NCBI RefSeq assembly: GCF_025336525.1 | Contig: NZ_JAOCZP010000001.1 | Location: forward strand, 186,001-250,000 | Length of the DNA: 64,000 nt | DNA from: Chelativorans salis | GTDB lineage: Bacteria; Pseudomonadota; Alphaproteobacteria; Rhizobiales; Rhizobiaceae | Direction: 5' to 3' | In this document: positions 28,751 through 38,112 of the stretch, in pieces | Layout: each line of letters begins with the position of its first letter | How positions within the stretch are numbered: the first letter of the stretch is position 1 | Notes under the pieces: generated by a model | What the model was told of the DNA's origin: nothing | What the model saw: the letters and a program-made list of their open reading frames with translations, nothing else | Database searches by the model: none | Translations under genes and position numbers: made by a program

Positions 28751-29401
28751 TCAAGCCGCCTGCCGCACTTCCTCCACCTTTTTCGCCAGCGTCACATGCA
28801 CCAGCGCAGACAGAAGCCGCGGCAGGTCACGCCTTGAGACCAGTTGCGAAAGTCCGTCGGCACTTGCCGGCAGACCGACCTTCTTCGCCGCGTCCAGCGC
28901 CTTCTTATCGGCGAACGGATAGAGCTCGTCCCAAGCACTTTGCACCTCGCGGAAGAAGATGTCCGCGCCGACGTCACCGATGCCCTTGAACTCCTTCAAG
29001 AGCTCCCGCTCGCGCTCGACGTCGCGCTCCGCGGCCTCGCGCAATTTCCTGAGATCACCGCCGTAGCACTCCTGGATAAGGTCGGTGGAAAAGCCGATAT
29101 AGCGCGAGGTGCTCTCGTCGTAGCGGGCATAGCCGGAGCGGTTGAGCACCTTCACCCGCTCGGCCCAGGTCGTCTCCGCCATCTTCTGCGGCGTGCGCCA
29201 GCCCTGATCGAACAAGGCGCGCGCCGCGTTCTGCGCCGCGTCCGCCGAGATGCGCGTGCTGAACAGCAGCGAGGCGATCAGCCACTGATAGAGGGGCGCC
29301 GGCGTGTTCTTCGCCACGTCGATGCGCAGCATGTCGGCATAGGTTTTGGGATAGCGATCGAGCGCTGCCCGGGCGAGATTTCGGTCGCTTGCCTTCGCCA
29401 T
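28751..29401 (-). CDS. HhH-GPD-like (endonuclease III-like) protein
   Basis: A 216-residue all-helical protein resembling endonuclease III-type DNA glycosylases. The N-terminal part YQWLIASLLFSTRISADAAQNAARALF matches the family's first helices. ELLKEFKGIGDVGADIFF is the helix-hairpin-helix, and PFADKKALDAAKKVGLP aligns with the loop that holds the catalytic aspartate. The usual lysine of the hairpin (as in GVGRKTA) is missing, and there is no C-terminal iron-sulfur cysteine cluster. It could be a monofunctional glycosylase or a DNA-binding relative without activity. Start ATG 29401 has GAAAGGTG upstream. It is convergent with agpT. Confidence 0.6.
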   Translation of the reverse strand: MAKASDRNLARAALDRYPKTYADMLRIDVAKNTPAPLYQWLIASLLFSTRISADAAQNAARALFDQGWRTPQKMAETTWAERVKVLNRSGYARYDESTSRYIGFSTDLIQECYGGDLRKLREAAERDVERERELLKEFKGIGDVGADIFFREVQSAWDELYPFADKKALDAAKKVGLPASADGLSQLVSRRDLPRLLSALVHVTLAKKVEEVRQAA

Positions 29402-29467
29402 CGTTACACCTTTCACGCTTTCGCCTACCAGACGTGCGAGAGCCGCGAATGTTCCGATGGCGGGCCG

Positions 29468-30574
29468 TCAGGCCGCTGCCTTCGCCCGCTCCGGAAACAG
29501 CTTCGCCAAACCCTCCGCCGAAGCCTCGGCGATCCCGCGCTCGGTGATCAGCCCGGTCACGAGCCGAGACGGCGTCACGTCAAAGGCCGGATTGCCGGCT
29601 GGCGTGGCGTCGGGCGAAATGCGGACCTGCCGCGTCTTGCCGCCCTCGTCGCGTCCCCACACCAGCGACACCTCGTCGCCCGAGCGCTCCTCGATAGGTA
29701 TCTCCTTCACCCCGTCGCGCACCGTCCAGTCGATTGTCGGCGAAGGCAGGGCGACGTAGAAGGGCACGCCGTTGTCCTTTGCCGCGAGCGCCTTCAGATA
29801 GGTGCCGATCTTGTTGCACACGTCGCCATGGGCGGTGGTGCGGTCGGTGCCGACGATCACCATGTCCACCATCCCGCGCTGCATCAGGTGCCCGCCGGCG
29901 TTGTCGACGATCAGCGTGTGCGGCACGCCGTGGCCTGCCATCTCCCAGGAGGTCAGATGCGCGCCCTGATTGCGTGGCCGCGTCTCGTCCACATAGACGT
30001 GGACAGGAATCTGCTCCTCCGTCGCCAGATAGATGGGAGAGGTGGCCGTTCCATAGTCCACAGTCGCCAGCCAGCCGGCATTGCAGTGTGTGAGAATGTT
30101 CACCGGCTCGCCCGGCTTCTTGCTCCTGGCGATCTCCTTGATGATCTCCAGCCCGTGCTTGCCGATCGAGCGGTTCAATTCCACGTCTTCATGAGCGATC
30201 TCCGCCGCTCGGGCGTACGCGGCCTCCGAGCGCTCGGCCTCCGGCAGCGGGCTCAACAGATTGCGCATCTCGTCGAGCGCCCAGCGCAGGTTGATGGCCG
30301 TCGGGCGCGTGGCGTGTAGTTCCTCCCACACCGCGTCTAGTGCCGCGTCGGACGGGTCCTCGCGCATCCTGATCGCTACGCCATAGGCCGCGGTCACGCC
30401 GATCAGCGGCGCCCCGCGCACCCACATGTCGCGGATGGCGGTGGCAATGCCTTCAACGTCGCGCACATTCTCCACCCGGAACTCATGCGGCAGCCAGCGC
30501 TGGTCGATAAGGTCGACGGACCAGCCATCCTCATTGAGCCAGATGGTGCGGAAGTGCTTGCCTGCGACTTTCAT
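29468..30574 (-). CDS. mtnA: S-methyl-5-thioribose-1-phosphate isomerase
   Basis: A 368-residue aldose-ketose isomerase of the eIF2B-like family. It converts 5-methylthioribose-1-phosphate to methylthioribulose-1-phosphate; relatives also act on 5-deoxyribose-1-phosphate. Conserved are RGAP at residues 53-56, the catalytic cysteine in THCNAG (C164) and the catalytic aspartate in GTDRTT (D244). Its ATG overlaps the stop of mtnK by four bases, so both are translated together. The universal methionine salvage genes mtnB, mtnC and mtnD are not in the window. Confidence 0.93.
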   Translation of the reverse strand: MKVAGKHFRTIWLNEDGWSVDLIDQRWLPHEFRVENVRDVEGIATAIRDMWVRGAPLIGVTAAYGVAIRMREDPSDAALDAVWEELHATRPTAINLRWALDEMRNLLSPLPEAERSEAAYARAAEIAHEDVELNRSIGKHGLEIIKEIARSKKPGEPVNILTHCNAGWLATVDYGTATSPIYLATEEQIPVHVYVDETRPRNQGAHLTSWEMAGHGVPHTLIVDNAGGHLMQRGMVDMVIVGTDRTTAHGDVCNKIGTYLKALAAKDNGVPFYVALPSPTIDWTVRDGVKEIPIEERSGDEVSLVWGRDEGGKTRQVRISPDATPAGNPAFDVTPSRLVTGLITERGIAEASAEGLAKLFPERAKAAA

Positions 30575-31857
30575 GACTGCCTCCCCGTCTGGGCGCTGGC
30601 GCACCCTTCATCAAGCAGTTGCGCCAAGTGATTGATCTCGGTGAGCGAGGCGATGTGGTGCCGGTTCACGGCGATGTGGCGCCCGAACCGCAGCGCCGCC
30701 GCCTCGCACGTCGCCCTCAGCCCCGTGTCCTCGATGTCCTCGAAATCGGCGTTGTGGGCGAGACCGAGGATGCGTCGGTGAATTTCCACTCCGGCAAAGC
30801 CCAGCATGTCCGTCCAGATCTCGTGCAGCACATGGCCGAGCGCCTGTTCGGCCCCCAGCTCGTCACCCTGATCCTCGTAGAGGCTGCGATGATACAGCAT
30901 GCCCGCGCGCTCCGTCCGCCATAGCCGGGAAAACTCCGCCCGGAAGACGGCCCACGTCTCCTCGATCACCTTCAGTAGATAGGTGCGCATCGAAGCACGG
31001 GAACCCCCGGCCGCGTGGCCTTTTTGCGAGAAGAAGGCCATCCAGTAGTTGGCGGTGAGCATGCCGACGTCGAACGCGATGGGGCCGTAGAAGGCGAACT
31101 CGGGGTCGATGACCCTCGTGTCCTCCGCCGTCACCATCACCGAGCCGGTGTGCAGGTCCCCATGCACCAGCGTCTCTGCCTTGGCGGCGAAAAGATGCTT
31201 CATCTTCTGCGCCTCGACCTTGAGGTCGCGGTCGACCCTGAACTCAGCCACCAGCGCGTCGAGTTCCGGCGTGTGCCGGTTCATGGGGGCATCGAAATAG
31301 GGATCGGTGAAGACGAGGTTCTCGGTGATATCGCAAAGTTCAGTGTTGTCGGAAAACAGCGCCAGGTCCGCCTTGCGCTCGCGCGTCTCCATGTGGAGGT
31401 CGGAGCCGCGGAAAAGCGTGCGCGCCATGAAGAGCCCGAGGTCCTCGGCGATCCGTGGCAGCTCCTGCCCCTGAATAAGCGCGCGGCGCAGGATGATGTG
31501 CGGCGAGAGATACTCCATCACCGTGAGCGCCTGGCTCTCGTCGAAATAGTAGACGGTCGGCACCAGGCCTGGCGCCCTTCTCTCCTGCCGCGTGAGGGCG
31601 TGATATTCGAAGAAGGCGCGTTTCAACGGCAGCGGCCAGCTCTCGCCCACCAGCCGCACATAGGGAAGCGCCTGCTTGACGACGACGCTGCCCGCCTCCC
31701 CCTCGACGATGAAGACGAGGTTGAGATTGCCGTCGCCCACCTCACGCACCTTCCAGCGCTCTGCCACCCCGCCGACCCGCTCTGCCACGGCGGGAACTGT
31801 GCTCAGCCGCGCGGCCAGTGTCTCCACCGTCAACGCCTGAAACGCGTCTTCCTTCAT
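30571..31857 (-). CDS. mtnK: S-methyl-5-thioribose kinase
   Basis: A 428-residue kinase of the protein-kinase-like fold that phosphorylates the C1 hydroxyl of 5-methylthioribose. [11 protein letters not shown] contains the ATP-binding lysine (K61), [10 protein letters not shown] the catalytic loop (residues 231-240), and [16 protein letters not shown] the metal-binding segment. The preferred start is ATG 31857 ([10 protein letters not shown]), preceded by GGGAGGAGG; the frame is open to 32025 without similarity. It is the first gene of a two-gene operon with mtnA. The 207-base divergent spacer to the sugar importer contains a strong palindrome. Confidence 0.93.
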   Translation of the reverse strand: MKEDAFQALTVETLAARLSTVPAVAERVGGVAERWKVREVGDGNLNLVFIVEGEAGSVVVKQALPYVRLVGESWPLPLKRAFFEYHALTRQERRAPGLVPTVYYFDESQALTVMEYLSPHIILRRALIQGQELPRIAEDLGLFMARTLFRGSDLHMETRERKADLALFSDNTELCDITENLVFTDPYFDAPMNRHTPELDALVAEFRVDRDLKVEAQKMKHLFAAKAETLVHGDLHTGSVMVTAEDTRVIDPEFAFYGPIAFDVGMLTANYWMAFFSQKGHAAGGSRASMRTYLLKVIEETWAVFRAEFSRLWRTERAGMLYHRSLYEDQGDELGAEQALGHVLHEIWTDMLGFAGVEIHRRILGLAHNADFEDIEDTGLRATCEAAALRFGRHIAVNRHHIASLTEINHLAQLLDEGCASAQTGRQS

Positions 31858-32003
31858 TCCTTTGCCTCCTCCCGTCTCTCCCAGATTGTGGAGCCGCAAC
31901 AGCTTGCCGTTCATCCGGCCTTGCGCCTTCCTGCCGCCCAACGAGCGCCTATCACCACTGCGCCCATCCTCCATAATCTCAGCACACGCTAGCAAGGCTC
32001 TGT

Positions 32004-32028
32004 CATTTGTCAATGATGTTGACAAATG
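32004..32028. promoter_or_regulatory. Palindromic operator between mtnK and the sugar importer
   Basis: Perfect 10-base inverted repeat CATTTGTCAA-N5-TTGACAAATG. Each arm contains a TTGACA-like -35 hexamer pointing outward, toward mtnK on one side and the ABC gene on the other. A related palindrome precedes the SorC-family regulator gene at 39127-39146, so this is most likely that regulator's binding site controlling both divergent units. Confidence 0.7.
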
Positions 32029-32064
32029 CTTGGCCTATGCATAGCGTCATGCTGGGAGGAAGTC

Positions 32065-33576
32065 ATGGTAGAGGACGCCACTTTCCGCATTGCGGGTCTC
32101 GGCAAGTCGTTTGGCCCGAACGAGGTGCTGCGCGGCATCTCACTGGAATTGCGCGCCGGCGAGGTGACTGTCCTGATGGGCGCGAATGGCGCCGGCAAGT
32201 CCACCCTCGTCAAGATCATGAGCGGCATCCACCGCGCCGACAGCGGCTCCATGAGTTTGGGTGCCCTCCCCTTCGCGCCGGCCACACCCGCCGAAGCCAT
32301 GCGCGCCGGCGTCGTCACCGTACACCAGAACATCGACGATGGCGTGGTCGGCATGCTGGACGTCGCCACCAACCTGATCCTCGACCGGCTCAACGGCGCC
32401 GGCCGTGGCACCTTCTTCAACCCCCGCCGCATACGCCGCGAGGCACGGGAGGTTGCAAGCCGCATGGGGCTTGCGATCGACCTTTCCGCCGATGTCACAG
32501 AACTTTCGCTGGCCGACCGGCAGATGGTGGCCATCGCCCGTGCCATGGCGCACGAGCCGAAGGTGATGATCCTCGACGAACCCACCTCGTCTCTGTCGAG
32601 CAGCGAGGCCGAGCGGCTCTTCGCCCTTGTCGAACGGCTGCGCGCCCGCGGCGTCGCCATCCTCTATATATCACACCGCATGTCCGACATCCGCCGCGTG
32701 GCAGACCGCATCATCAGCCTGCGCGACGGCCGCATCGCCGGCCTCTTCGAGGACAAGCCGCTGGATTACGAAGGCGCGGTCAACGCCATGCTGGGCCAGA
32801 ATCTGGGTGTAAGCGGTATCGCCTCGCAGACGGCGACGCGGCCGATCTTCGCCGCGAGCGGCCTCAAGCTCGCCGAAGGCGCGCAACCGTTCTCGCTCGA
32901 ACTCGGCGCCGGCGAGGTGGTGGCCGTGACCGGCCTCGTCGGCGTCGGCAAGACGCGGCTGGCAGAAACCCTCTTCGGTATCCACTCTCCGCTTACCGGA
33001 GAAATGCACCTCGACGGTCAGGCTTACGCACCTGCGACCCCGGCCGAAGCCATCCGCCGTGGCGTCTTCCTGGTCGCCAAGGACCGCGCCAAGACGGGCA
33101 TCGTGCCCGACTTCAACATCTACGAGAACATGAGCCTGCCATTCCTGCCGCGCTTCTCGCATTTCGGCGTGGCCAGGCGCCAGGCCGAGCGCGCCGCCGC
33201 GCGCCGTCAGATCGCCGACCTCAAGGTGGTCTGCCGCTCCGAGCGCGACGATCTTGCCACCCTTTCGGGCGGCAACCAGCAGAAGGTGACGGTGGCGCGC
33301 TGGCTTTCACAGTCCTCGCGCATGCTCATCCTCGACGAGCCCTTCCAGGGCGTCGACATCGCCGCCCGCCACGACATCGCTACCAAGCTGCGCGAAAGCG
33401 CCGCCGAACGGGCGACGCTCCTTTTCCTGACGGAGCTCGACGAGGCGCTGGAAACAGCCGACCGCATCCTCGTCATGTCCGAACACACGATCGTCGGCGA
33501 GCACCTGAACCGGGACGTGGACATGGACCGCCTGCTGGCGGAGGTGGCAGGCGGGAGGGCTGAATATGCCGCCTAG
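32065..33576 (+). CDS. Sugar ABC transporter, double ATPase (RbsA/MglA type)
   Basis: A 503-residue protein with two ATPase domains. The first has Walker A GANGAGKSTL, signature LSLADRQM and Walker B ILDEPTSSL. The second has GLVGVGKTRL at the Walker A position, signature LSGGNQQK and Walker B ILDEPFQGV. Degenerate second domains are usual in monosaccharide importers. Start ATG 32065 has GGGAGGA four bases upstream. With the permease and binding protein that follow, it forms a CUT2-type importer; placement beside mtnK/mtnA suggests 5-methylthioribose, 5-deoxyribose or a related pentose as cargo. Confidence 0.88.
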   Translation: MVEDATFRIAGLGKSFGPNEVLRGISLELRAGEVTVLMGANGAGKSTLVKIMSGIHRADSGSMSLGALPFAPATPAEAMRAGVVTVHQNIDDGVVGMLDVATNLILDRLNGAGRGTFFNPRRIRREAREVASRMGLAIDLSADVTELSLADRQMVAIARAMAHEPKVMILDEPTSSLSSSEAERLFALVERLRARGVAILYISHRMSDIRRVADRIISLRDGRIAGLFEDKPLDYEGAVNAMLGQNLGVSGIASQTATRPIFAASGLKLAEGAQPFSLELGAGEVVAVTGLVGVGKTRLAETLFGIHSPLTGEMHLDGQAYAPATPAEAIRRGVFLVAKDRAKTGIVPDFNIYENMSLPFLPRFSHFGVARRQAERAAARRQIADLKVVCRSERDDLATLSGGNQQKVTVARWLSQSSRMLILDEPFQGVDIAARHDIATKLRESAAERATLLFLTELDEALETADRILVMSEHTIVGEHLNRDVDMDRLLAEVAGGRAEYAA

Positions 33577-33662
33577 GAATGTCGTGGGAAACCTCCCAGA
33601 GAGGGGGGCGGATCTCTCCCGCAGTCGCCATGCCGAGGCGAAGAAACGGAGCGTATTGACCG

Positions 33663-34724
33663 ATGAACAGCGATCTCGCCGGAAAGTCCGTCACGGAAGC
33701 CCCGCGATCCGAGGACGTGGGTGTGCGCTTTTCCGCGCGTAATCTGGCGATCCGCTATGGCTTCCTGGCGCTGCTCGCCGGGCTCATCGTCTTTTTCTCA
33801 CTCGCCACACGCGGCTTCGCCTCTCCGCAGGCCGCCGTCTTCATTCTGCAGTCGGTCTCCATCACCGGCATTCTGGCGCTCGGGGTGACCGCCACGCTGG
33901 TCGTCGGCGGCTTCGACCTTTCCATCGGCTCAATCGCCACCTCCGCGATGATGGCGGCGGCCTATGTCATGGTGATCCTGGAGCAGAACGCCTTCGTTGC
34001 CGTCGTCGCCTGCCTCGCCATCGGTGCGCTTGTCGGCCTCATCAACGGCCTCATCATCTGCTACATGCGCGTGCCGGACCTGCTCGCCACGCTTGGCATG
34101 ATGTTCCTGCTCATCGGCCTGCAGCGCATCCCGACCGAGGGACGATCCATCGCCGCCGGCATGACCCTGCCCGACGGCTCGACCGCAGAAGGCACCTTCA
34201 GCGCCGCCTTCCTGGCACTCGGCCGCCACCGCTTCGACTTCTTCATCGAAAATCTCGTGCCGGCGGCGGTGGTGGTGCTCATCGTGCTTGCCGTCCTCAT
34301 CTGGTTCTTCCTGGAATACACCCGCTTCGGCCGCATGATGTATGCCGTCGGCTCGAACGAGCGGGCGGCCGAGTTCGCCGGCGCGCCGGTCAAGGCCTAC
34401 AAGATCTGGGCCTATGTCATCTCCGGCGTCTTCGCGTCCATCGGCGGCATTCTCTTGGCGGCGCGCCTCGGCCGCGGCGACATCGCATCCGGCAACAATC
34501 TCCTGCTCGACGCGGTCGCCGCCGCCCTCATCGGTTTCGCCGTGCTGGGCGCGGCAAAGCCCAACGCCTTCGGCACGGCCATCGGTGCACTGTTCGTCGG
34601 CGTGCTCTTACAGGGCCTCACCATGATGAACGTTCCCTACTACACGCAGGATTTCGTCAAGGGCGCAGTGCTGGTCGTCGCGCTCGTATTCACCTTCGCA
34701 CTGCTTGGCCGCAACGGCCGGTAG
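33663..34724 (+). CDS. Sugar ABC transporter permease (RbsC type)
   Basis: A 353-residue permease with about nine to ten membrane helices. It has the CUT2 signature AVGSNERAAEFAGAPVKAYKIWAYVISG in the cytoplasmic loop and GGFDLSIGSIA in an early helix. The start at ATG 33663 is 86 bases after the ATPase stop. The last helix VLVVALVFTFALLGRNGR is followed 34 bases later by the binding-protein gene. Substrate inferred from context only. Confidence 0.87.
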   Translation: MNSDLAGKSVTEAPRSEDVGVRFSARNLAIRYGFLALLAGLIVFFSLATRGFASPQAAVFILQSVSITGILALGVTATLVVGGFDLSIGSIATSAMMAAAYVMVILEQNAFVAVVACLAIGALVGLINGLIICYMRVPDLLATLGMMFLLIGLQRIPTEGRSIAAGMTLPDGSTAEGTFSAAFLALGRHRFDFFIENLVPAAVVVLIVLAVLIWFFLEYTRFGRMMYAVGSNERAAEFAGAPVKAYKIWAYVISGVFASIGGILLAARLGRGDIASGNNLLLDAVAAALIGFAVLGAAKPNAFGTAIGALFVGVLLQGLTMMNVPYYTQDFVKGAVLVVALVFTFALLGRNGR

Positions 34725-34758
34725 GCGGGATATCGGGAGGAAGCAAGTGGAGGAAAAC

Positions 34759-35814
34759 ATGAAAGTCTCACGCAGACATCTGGGCAGGCTCGCCGCCGGC
34801 CTTCTCGGGGCAAGCATGCTGTGGCCGGCGGCTGCCGGCGCGCAGGACATGCCTGCCCCCTTCGACAATCCGGGCGATGTGGAGATCGCGCTAGTGCGTT
34901 ATCTGTCGACCGGCGACTTCTTCCAGGCGTATCTCTCCGGCGTCGAAGCCCAGGCCAAGGCGCTGGGCGTCAACCTGCGCGTCTTCGACAGCCGCCAGGA
35001 CGCCGCCCTTCAGGCCGACATGGTGGACCAGGCAATCGCGCTCGGCGTCGACGGGATCGTCATCCAGCACGGGCTGACGGAATCGATGAAGGAAGCCGCC
35101 CAGCGCGCGGTGGATGCGGGTATCAAAGTCGTCGCCTTCGACGTGAACGTGGAGAACGAGGCGATCCCGCAGATCGAGCAGTCCGACCGCGATCTCGCCC
35201 GCCTGGCGCTCGAACAGGCGATCAAGGACAACGGCGAGGAATGGCAGGCCGGCTATGTCTACGTCGCCGGCATCGCCCCGCTCGACCGGCGCAACGAGAC
35301 CTGGCTTGAGTTCAAGGAGAAATATCCGGGCATCGAGGAGGTCGCCCAATTCGGCACGCTCGACAACCCGATCGCCAACTCGGTGGCCAACCAGGCGCGC
35401 TCCGTCGTCACGGCCAATCCGGGTATCCAGGTCATGTTCGCCCCCTATGACGAGTTCGCCAAGGGCGTGAAGATCGCCGTCGATGAGGCGGGGCTTTCCG
35501 AGGGTGTCAAGATTTACTCCGCCGACATCTCGACCGCCGATATCTCCGCCATGCGCGAGCCCGGCAGCGCCTGGGTGGCGACGGCGGCCACCAACCCGGC
35601 CGTCGTCGGCGAGGTCTCGGTGCGCGCGCTCGCCATGCTGCTCGCCGGTGAGGATCCGGGCCGGAACGTCATCGTCCCGCCGACGCTGATCACGCAACAA
35701 CAGCTCAACGATGAGGACATCAAGAACATGGAAGAACTGTCGCAGAAGCTGCCGCAGTTCGCCCATGCTGATGTCGCGGTGCCCGGCTGGATGCCGCTGC
35801 CGCCGCGGGATTGA
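34759..35814 (+). CDS. Sugar ABC transporter periplasmic binding protein
   Basis: A 351-residue binding protein of the ribose type (peripla_BP_4). The signal peptide MKVSRRHLGRLAAGLLGASM ends at AAAGAQ, with a twin-arginine-like SRRHLG that may only be a charged n-region. The mature part shows the two-lobed pattern with VDGIVIQHGLTESMKEAAQRAVDAGIKVVAFD in lobe 1. Start ATG 34759 has GGAGG just upstream. The gene ends the importer operon and is followed by a hairpin terminator. Confidence 0.87.
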   Translation: MKVSRRHLGRLAAGLLGASMLWPAAAGAQDMPAPFDNPGDVEIALVRYLSTGDFFQAYLSGVEAQAKALGVNLRVFDSRQDAALQADMVDQAIALGVDGIVIQHGLTESMKEAAQRAVDAGIKVVAFDVNVENEAIPQIEQSDRDLARLALEQAIKDNGEEWQAGYVYVAGIAPLDRRNETWLEFKEKYPGIEEVAQFGTLDNPIANSVANQARSVVTANPGIQVMFAPYDEFAKGVKIAVDEAGLSEGVKIYSADISTADISAMREPGSAWVATAATNPAVVGEVSVRALAMLLAGEDPGRNVIVPPTLITQQQLNDEDIKNMEELSQKLPQFAHADVAVPGWMPLPPRD

Positions 35815-35838
35815 GGAATTCGCTTGGTATGGAACGAG

Positions 35839-35860
35839 AGGGCGGCTCTAGGGCCGCCCT
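35839..35860 (+). terminator. Terminator of the sugar importer operon
   Basis: Stem AGGGCGGC (35839-35846) and GCCGCCCT (35853-35860) with a six-base loop, followed by TCTTGCATTC. It lies 25 bases after the binding-protein stop codon. Confidence 0.65.
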
Positions 35861-35902
35861 TCTTGCATTCAAAATCAAGTTGAGATCAGCGACGGCATCC
35901 CG

Positions 35903-35933
35903 CCCTCGTGGTTCGACAAGCTCACCATGAGGG
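35903..35933. repeat. Intergenic palindromic repeat (REP-like element)
   Basis: Imperfect inverted repeat: CCCTCGTGGT (35903-35912) and ACCATGAGGG (35924-35933) around TCGACAAGCTC. I recall closely similar sequences (the GTGAGCTTGTCGAACC motif) dispersed in many Hyphomicrobiales genomes. It lies in the convergent gap between the importer and aldolase genes, where such elements usually occur. Only one copy was noticed in this window. Confidence 0.55.
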
Positions 35934-36010
35934 CTGTGTTTGCGCCATCCCCTCAAAACCGAGCGGCGAGTGCGCCGCCCTGCAATTACCTCGCAGGTAA
36001 AACGACTGAA

Positions 36011-38065
36011 CTACCGCAACGCCGCCGCGATGTTCCCGCCATCCACCGTGGTCACGTCCGCCGTCGTCCGCTCGGCCAGCGCCTGATGCAGGAAGGCTTG
36101 CGCCACGTCCTCGGCACGCACCTCCAGCCCCAAGAGGTTGCCGCCCATATAATCCTTCTCCGACACGCCGCGCGCCTTGGCGCGGCTGGCGATCATCTCG
36201 TCGGTGAGGAGCCCCGAGCGGATGCGGTCGGCGTTGACAGCGTTGGAGCGGATGCCTTCGGCGCCGTAATCGAGAGCGTATTGGCGGGAGAGGAACAGCG
36301 TGGCGGCCTTGGGCAGACCGTAGGCCCCGAAGTTGGCGCCGGGGTTTATGGCCTGCTTGGAGGTGTTGAAGAGGAGCACGCCGCCGGTCTTCTGCATCCG
36401 GAAAATGCGTACCGCATTTCTCGCCACGCTCTGGTGGGCGAAGAAGTTGAGCTCGAAGCTCTTACGCAGCGTGGCGTCGTCAAGCTCGCCGATCCTGCCC
36501 TGCCAGGCCGCCCCGGCATTGGAGATGGCAATGTCGACGCCGCCATAGACCTCCACCGCCTTCTCGAAGGCGGCGCGCACAGAGGTGGAGTCCGTCACGT
36601 CGGCGCCCACCCCGATCGAGGCATTGCCGGCCTCCTTGGCGACCGCCTCGGCCTTCTCAGCGTCGAGGTCCACCACCACCGCATGTGCGCCCTGGGCGGC
36701 GAAGAGCTTCGCCGTCGCTGCCCCGATAGCGCCGGCGCCGCCGGTGATCAACATCACCTGCCCTGACAACGCTTTCGGCTTGTTGGCAGCGAGCTTGGCC
36801 TGCTCCAGCGACCAGTATTCAAGCTCGAACAGGTCCGACAGCGCGAGCGGTTGGAAGGAGCCGACGGTCTCCGCCCCCGTCACCGCCTCGATCAGCATCT
36901 CGCCGCAATCGGCCGCGACCTTCGCCTCCTTCAGGCTGCGCCCGTGGCCGAAGAGGCCGAGGCCGCGCACCAGGGTGAGCCGCGGCATGGGGTCGAGCAT
37001 GGTACGCTTGACGTCGTCGCGCGCATCGTTGCTCTCGAAATAGGCGCGGTAGCGGGCGGAGAATGCCGCCACCTTGTCGCGCACCGTCTCTCCGTATTCC
37101 TCGAGCTTCCCCGCCTCCGGCGCCGGCAGCACCATGGGACCGGTCTTGATGCGGATGGAAAGGTCGGGCGTGGAGACGCCGCGCACGGCAAGTTCCTCGG
37201 CCGTCTCGGCATTCACATAGTCGAGGATCTTCGGCGATGTACGGAAATCCGAGACCATGCGGCCAAAGCGTCCCTCGCCTTCCGGGATGGCGAGGGCGCC
37301 CCGCAGATAGGGGCTGATCTCGGCGGGATTTGCGAGAGCCGCCGGCAGCACTACAGAGGCAAAAGGCTTCCCGCCCTTCCGCGCCACATAATTCTCGGCC
37401 ATGGTCACGAACTCGATCATCAGATCGTAGGCCCCCTTCGCGTCTTCGGCGAAGGTGAAGATGCCGTGCTTGTCGAGGATGAGGCCCTCCACAGATGGAT
37501 CGGCGTCGTAGATGTCGGCGGCCGCCTTGGCCAAGTCGAAACCGGGCTTGATGTAGGGCACGAAGCCCATCCGCTTGCCGAAGACCTCACGGCAGAGCGG
37601 CTCGCTATCCACCTGGTCGACGAGCGCCAGAATGGCGGTGGAGTGCGTATGGTCGACGAATTTGTGCGGCAGAAAGGCGTGCAGCAGCGTCTCGATGGAG
37701 GGGTTGGGGGCGTAGGCGTCGATGAGGTTGGCGCGCTGCATGGCCACCATGTCCTCGTCGGAAAGTGCGCCGAGTTTGCGGGCGGCGAGCAGCGCATCCA
37801 TTTTCACCGCCGGCAGGCCGGCCGGCTCGATGACGCCCATATCCCAGCCGCTGCCCTTCACGCACAAAACGTCCCATTCCCGGCCGAGAATGTCCGTCGC
37901 CCTGGTCTTCAGCGAGGTGTTGCCGCCGCCGTGCAGCACCAGCCGCGGCTCGCCGCCGAGGAGCCGGGTCGTGTAGACCCTGAGCGCCAAGTCGCGGCCG
38001 ACACCCTTTGCGGCATAGTCCTCGACCAGCTTTTCGGCATGACTGTCGTTCCAGAGATTCTGCAT
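36011..38065 (-). CDS. Bifunctional class II aldolase / short-chain dehydrogenase
   Basis: A 684-residue fusion. The N-terminal class II aldolase domain has GGGNTSLK (residues 46-53), a likely catalytic glutamate in SIETLLH (E125), and zinc ligands in DHTH (H139, H141) plus H200 in DKHG. The C-terminal SDR domain has TGGAGAIG (441-448), NAG (516-518), the serine in NTSK (S569) and Y582-xxx-K586. It should cleave a ketose-1-phosphate to dihydroxyacetone phosphate plus an aldehyde, which the SDR then oxidises or reduces. In rhizobial rha loci a like protein serves rhamnulose-1-phosphate, but no rhamnose kinase or isomerase is here. Context points to mtnK/mtnA products. Confidence 0.87.
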   Translation of the reverse strand: MQNLWNDSHAEKLVEDYAAKGVGRDLALRVYTTRLLGGEPRLVLHGGGNTSLKTRATDILGREWDVLCVKGSGWDMGVIEPAGLPAVKMDALLAARKLGALSDEDMVAMQRANLIDAYAPNPSIETLLHAFLPHKFVDHTHSTAILALVDQVDSEPLCREVFGKRMGFVPYIKPGFDLAKAAADIYDADPSVEGLILDKHGIFTFAEDAKGAYDLMIEFVTMAENYVARKGGKPFASVVLPAALANPAEISPYLRGALAIPEGEGRFGRMVSDFRTSPKILDYVNAETAEELAVRGVSTPDLSIRIKTGPMVLPAPEAGKLEEYGETVRDKVAAFSARYRAYFESNDARDDVKRTMLDPMPRLTLVRGLGLFGHGRSLKEAKVAADCGEMLIEAVTGAETVGSFQPLALSDLFELEYWSLEQAKLAANKPKALSGQVMLITGGAGAIGAATAKLFAAQGAHAVVVDLDAEKAEAVAKEAGNASIGVGADVTDSTSVRAAFEKAVEVYGGVDIAISNAGAAWQGRIGELDDATLRKSFELNFFAHQSVARNAVRIFRMQKTGGVLLFNTSKQAINPGANFGAYGLPKAATLFLSRQYALDYGAEGIRSNAVNADRIRSGLLTDEMIASRAKARGVSEKDYMGGNLLGLEVRAEDVAQAFLHQALAERTTADVTTVDGGNIAAALR

Positions 38066-38112
38066 CGTCTTCCCGTCTGTCGTTTGTCAGGTTGCAGCGG
38101 ACGGCGGGGCCG

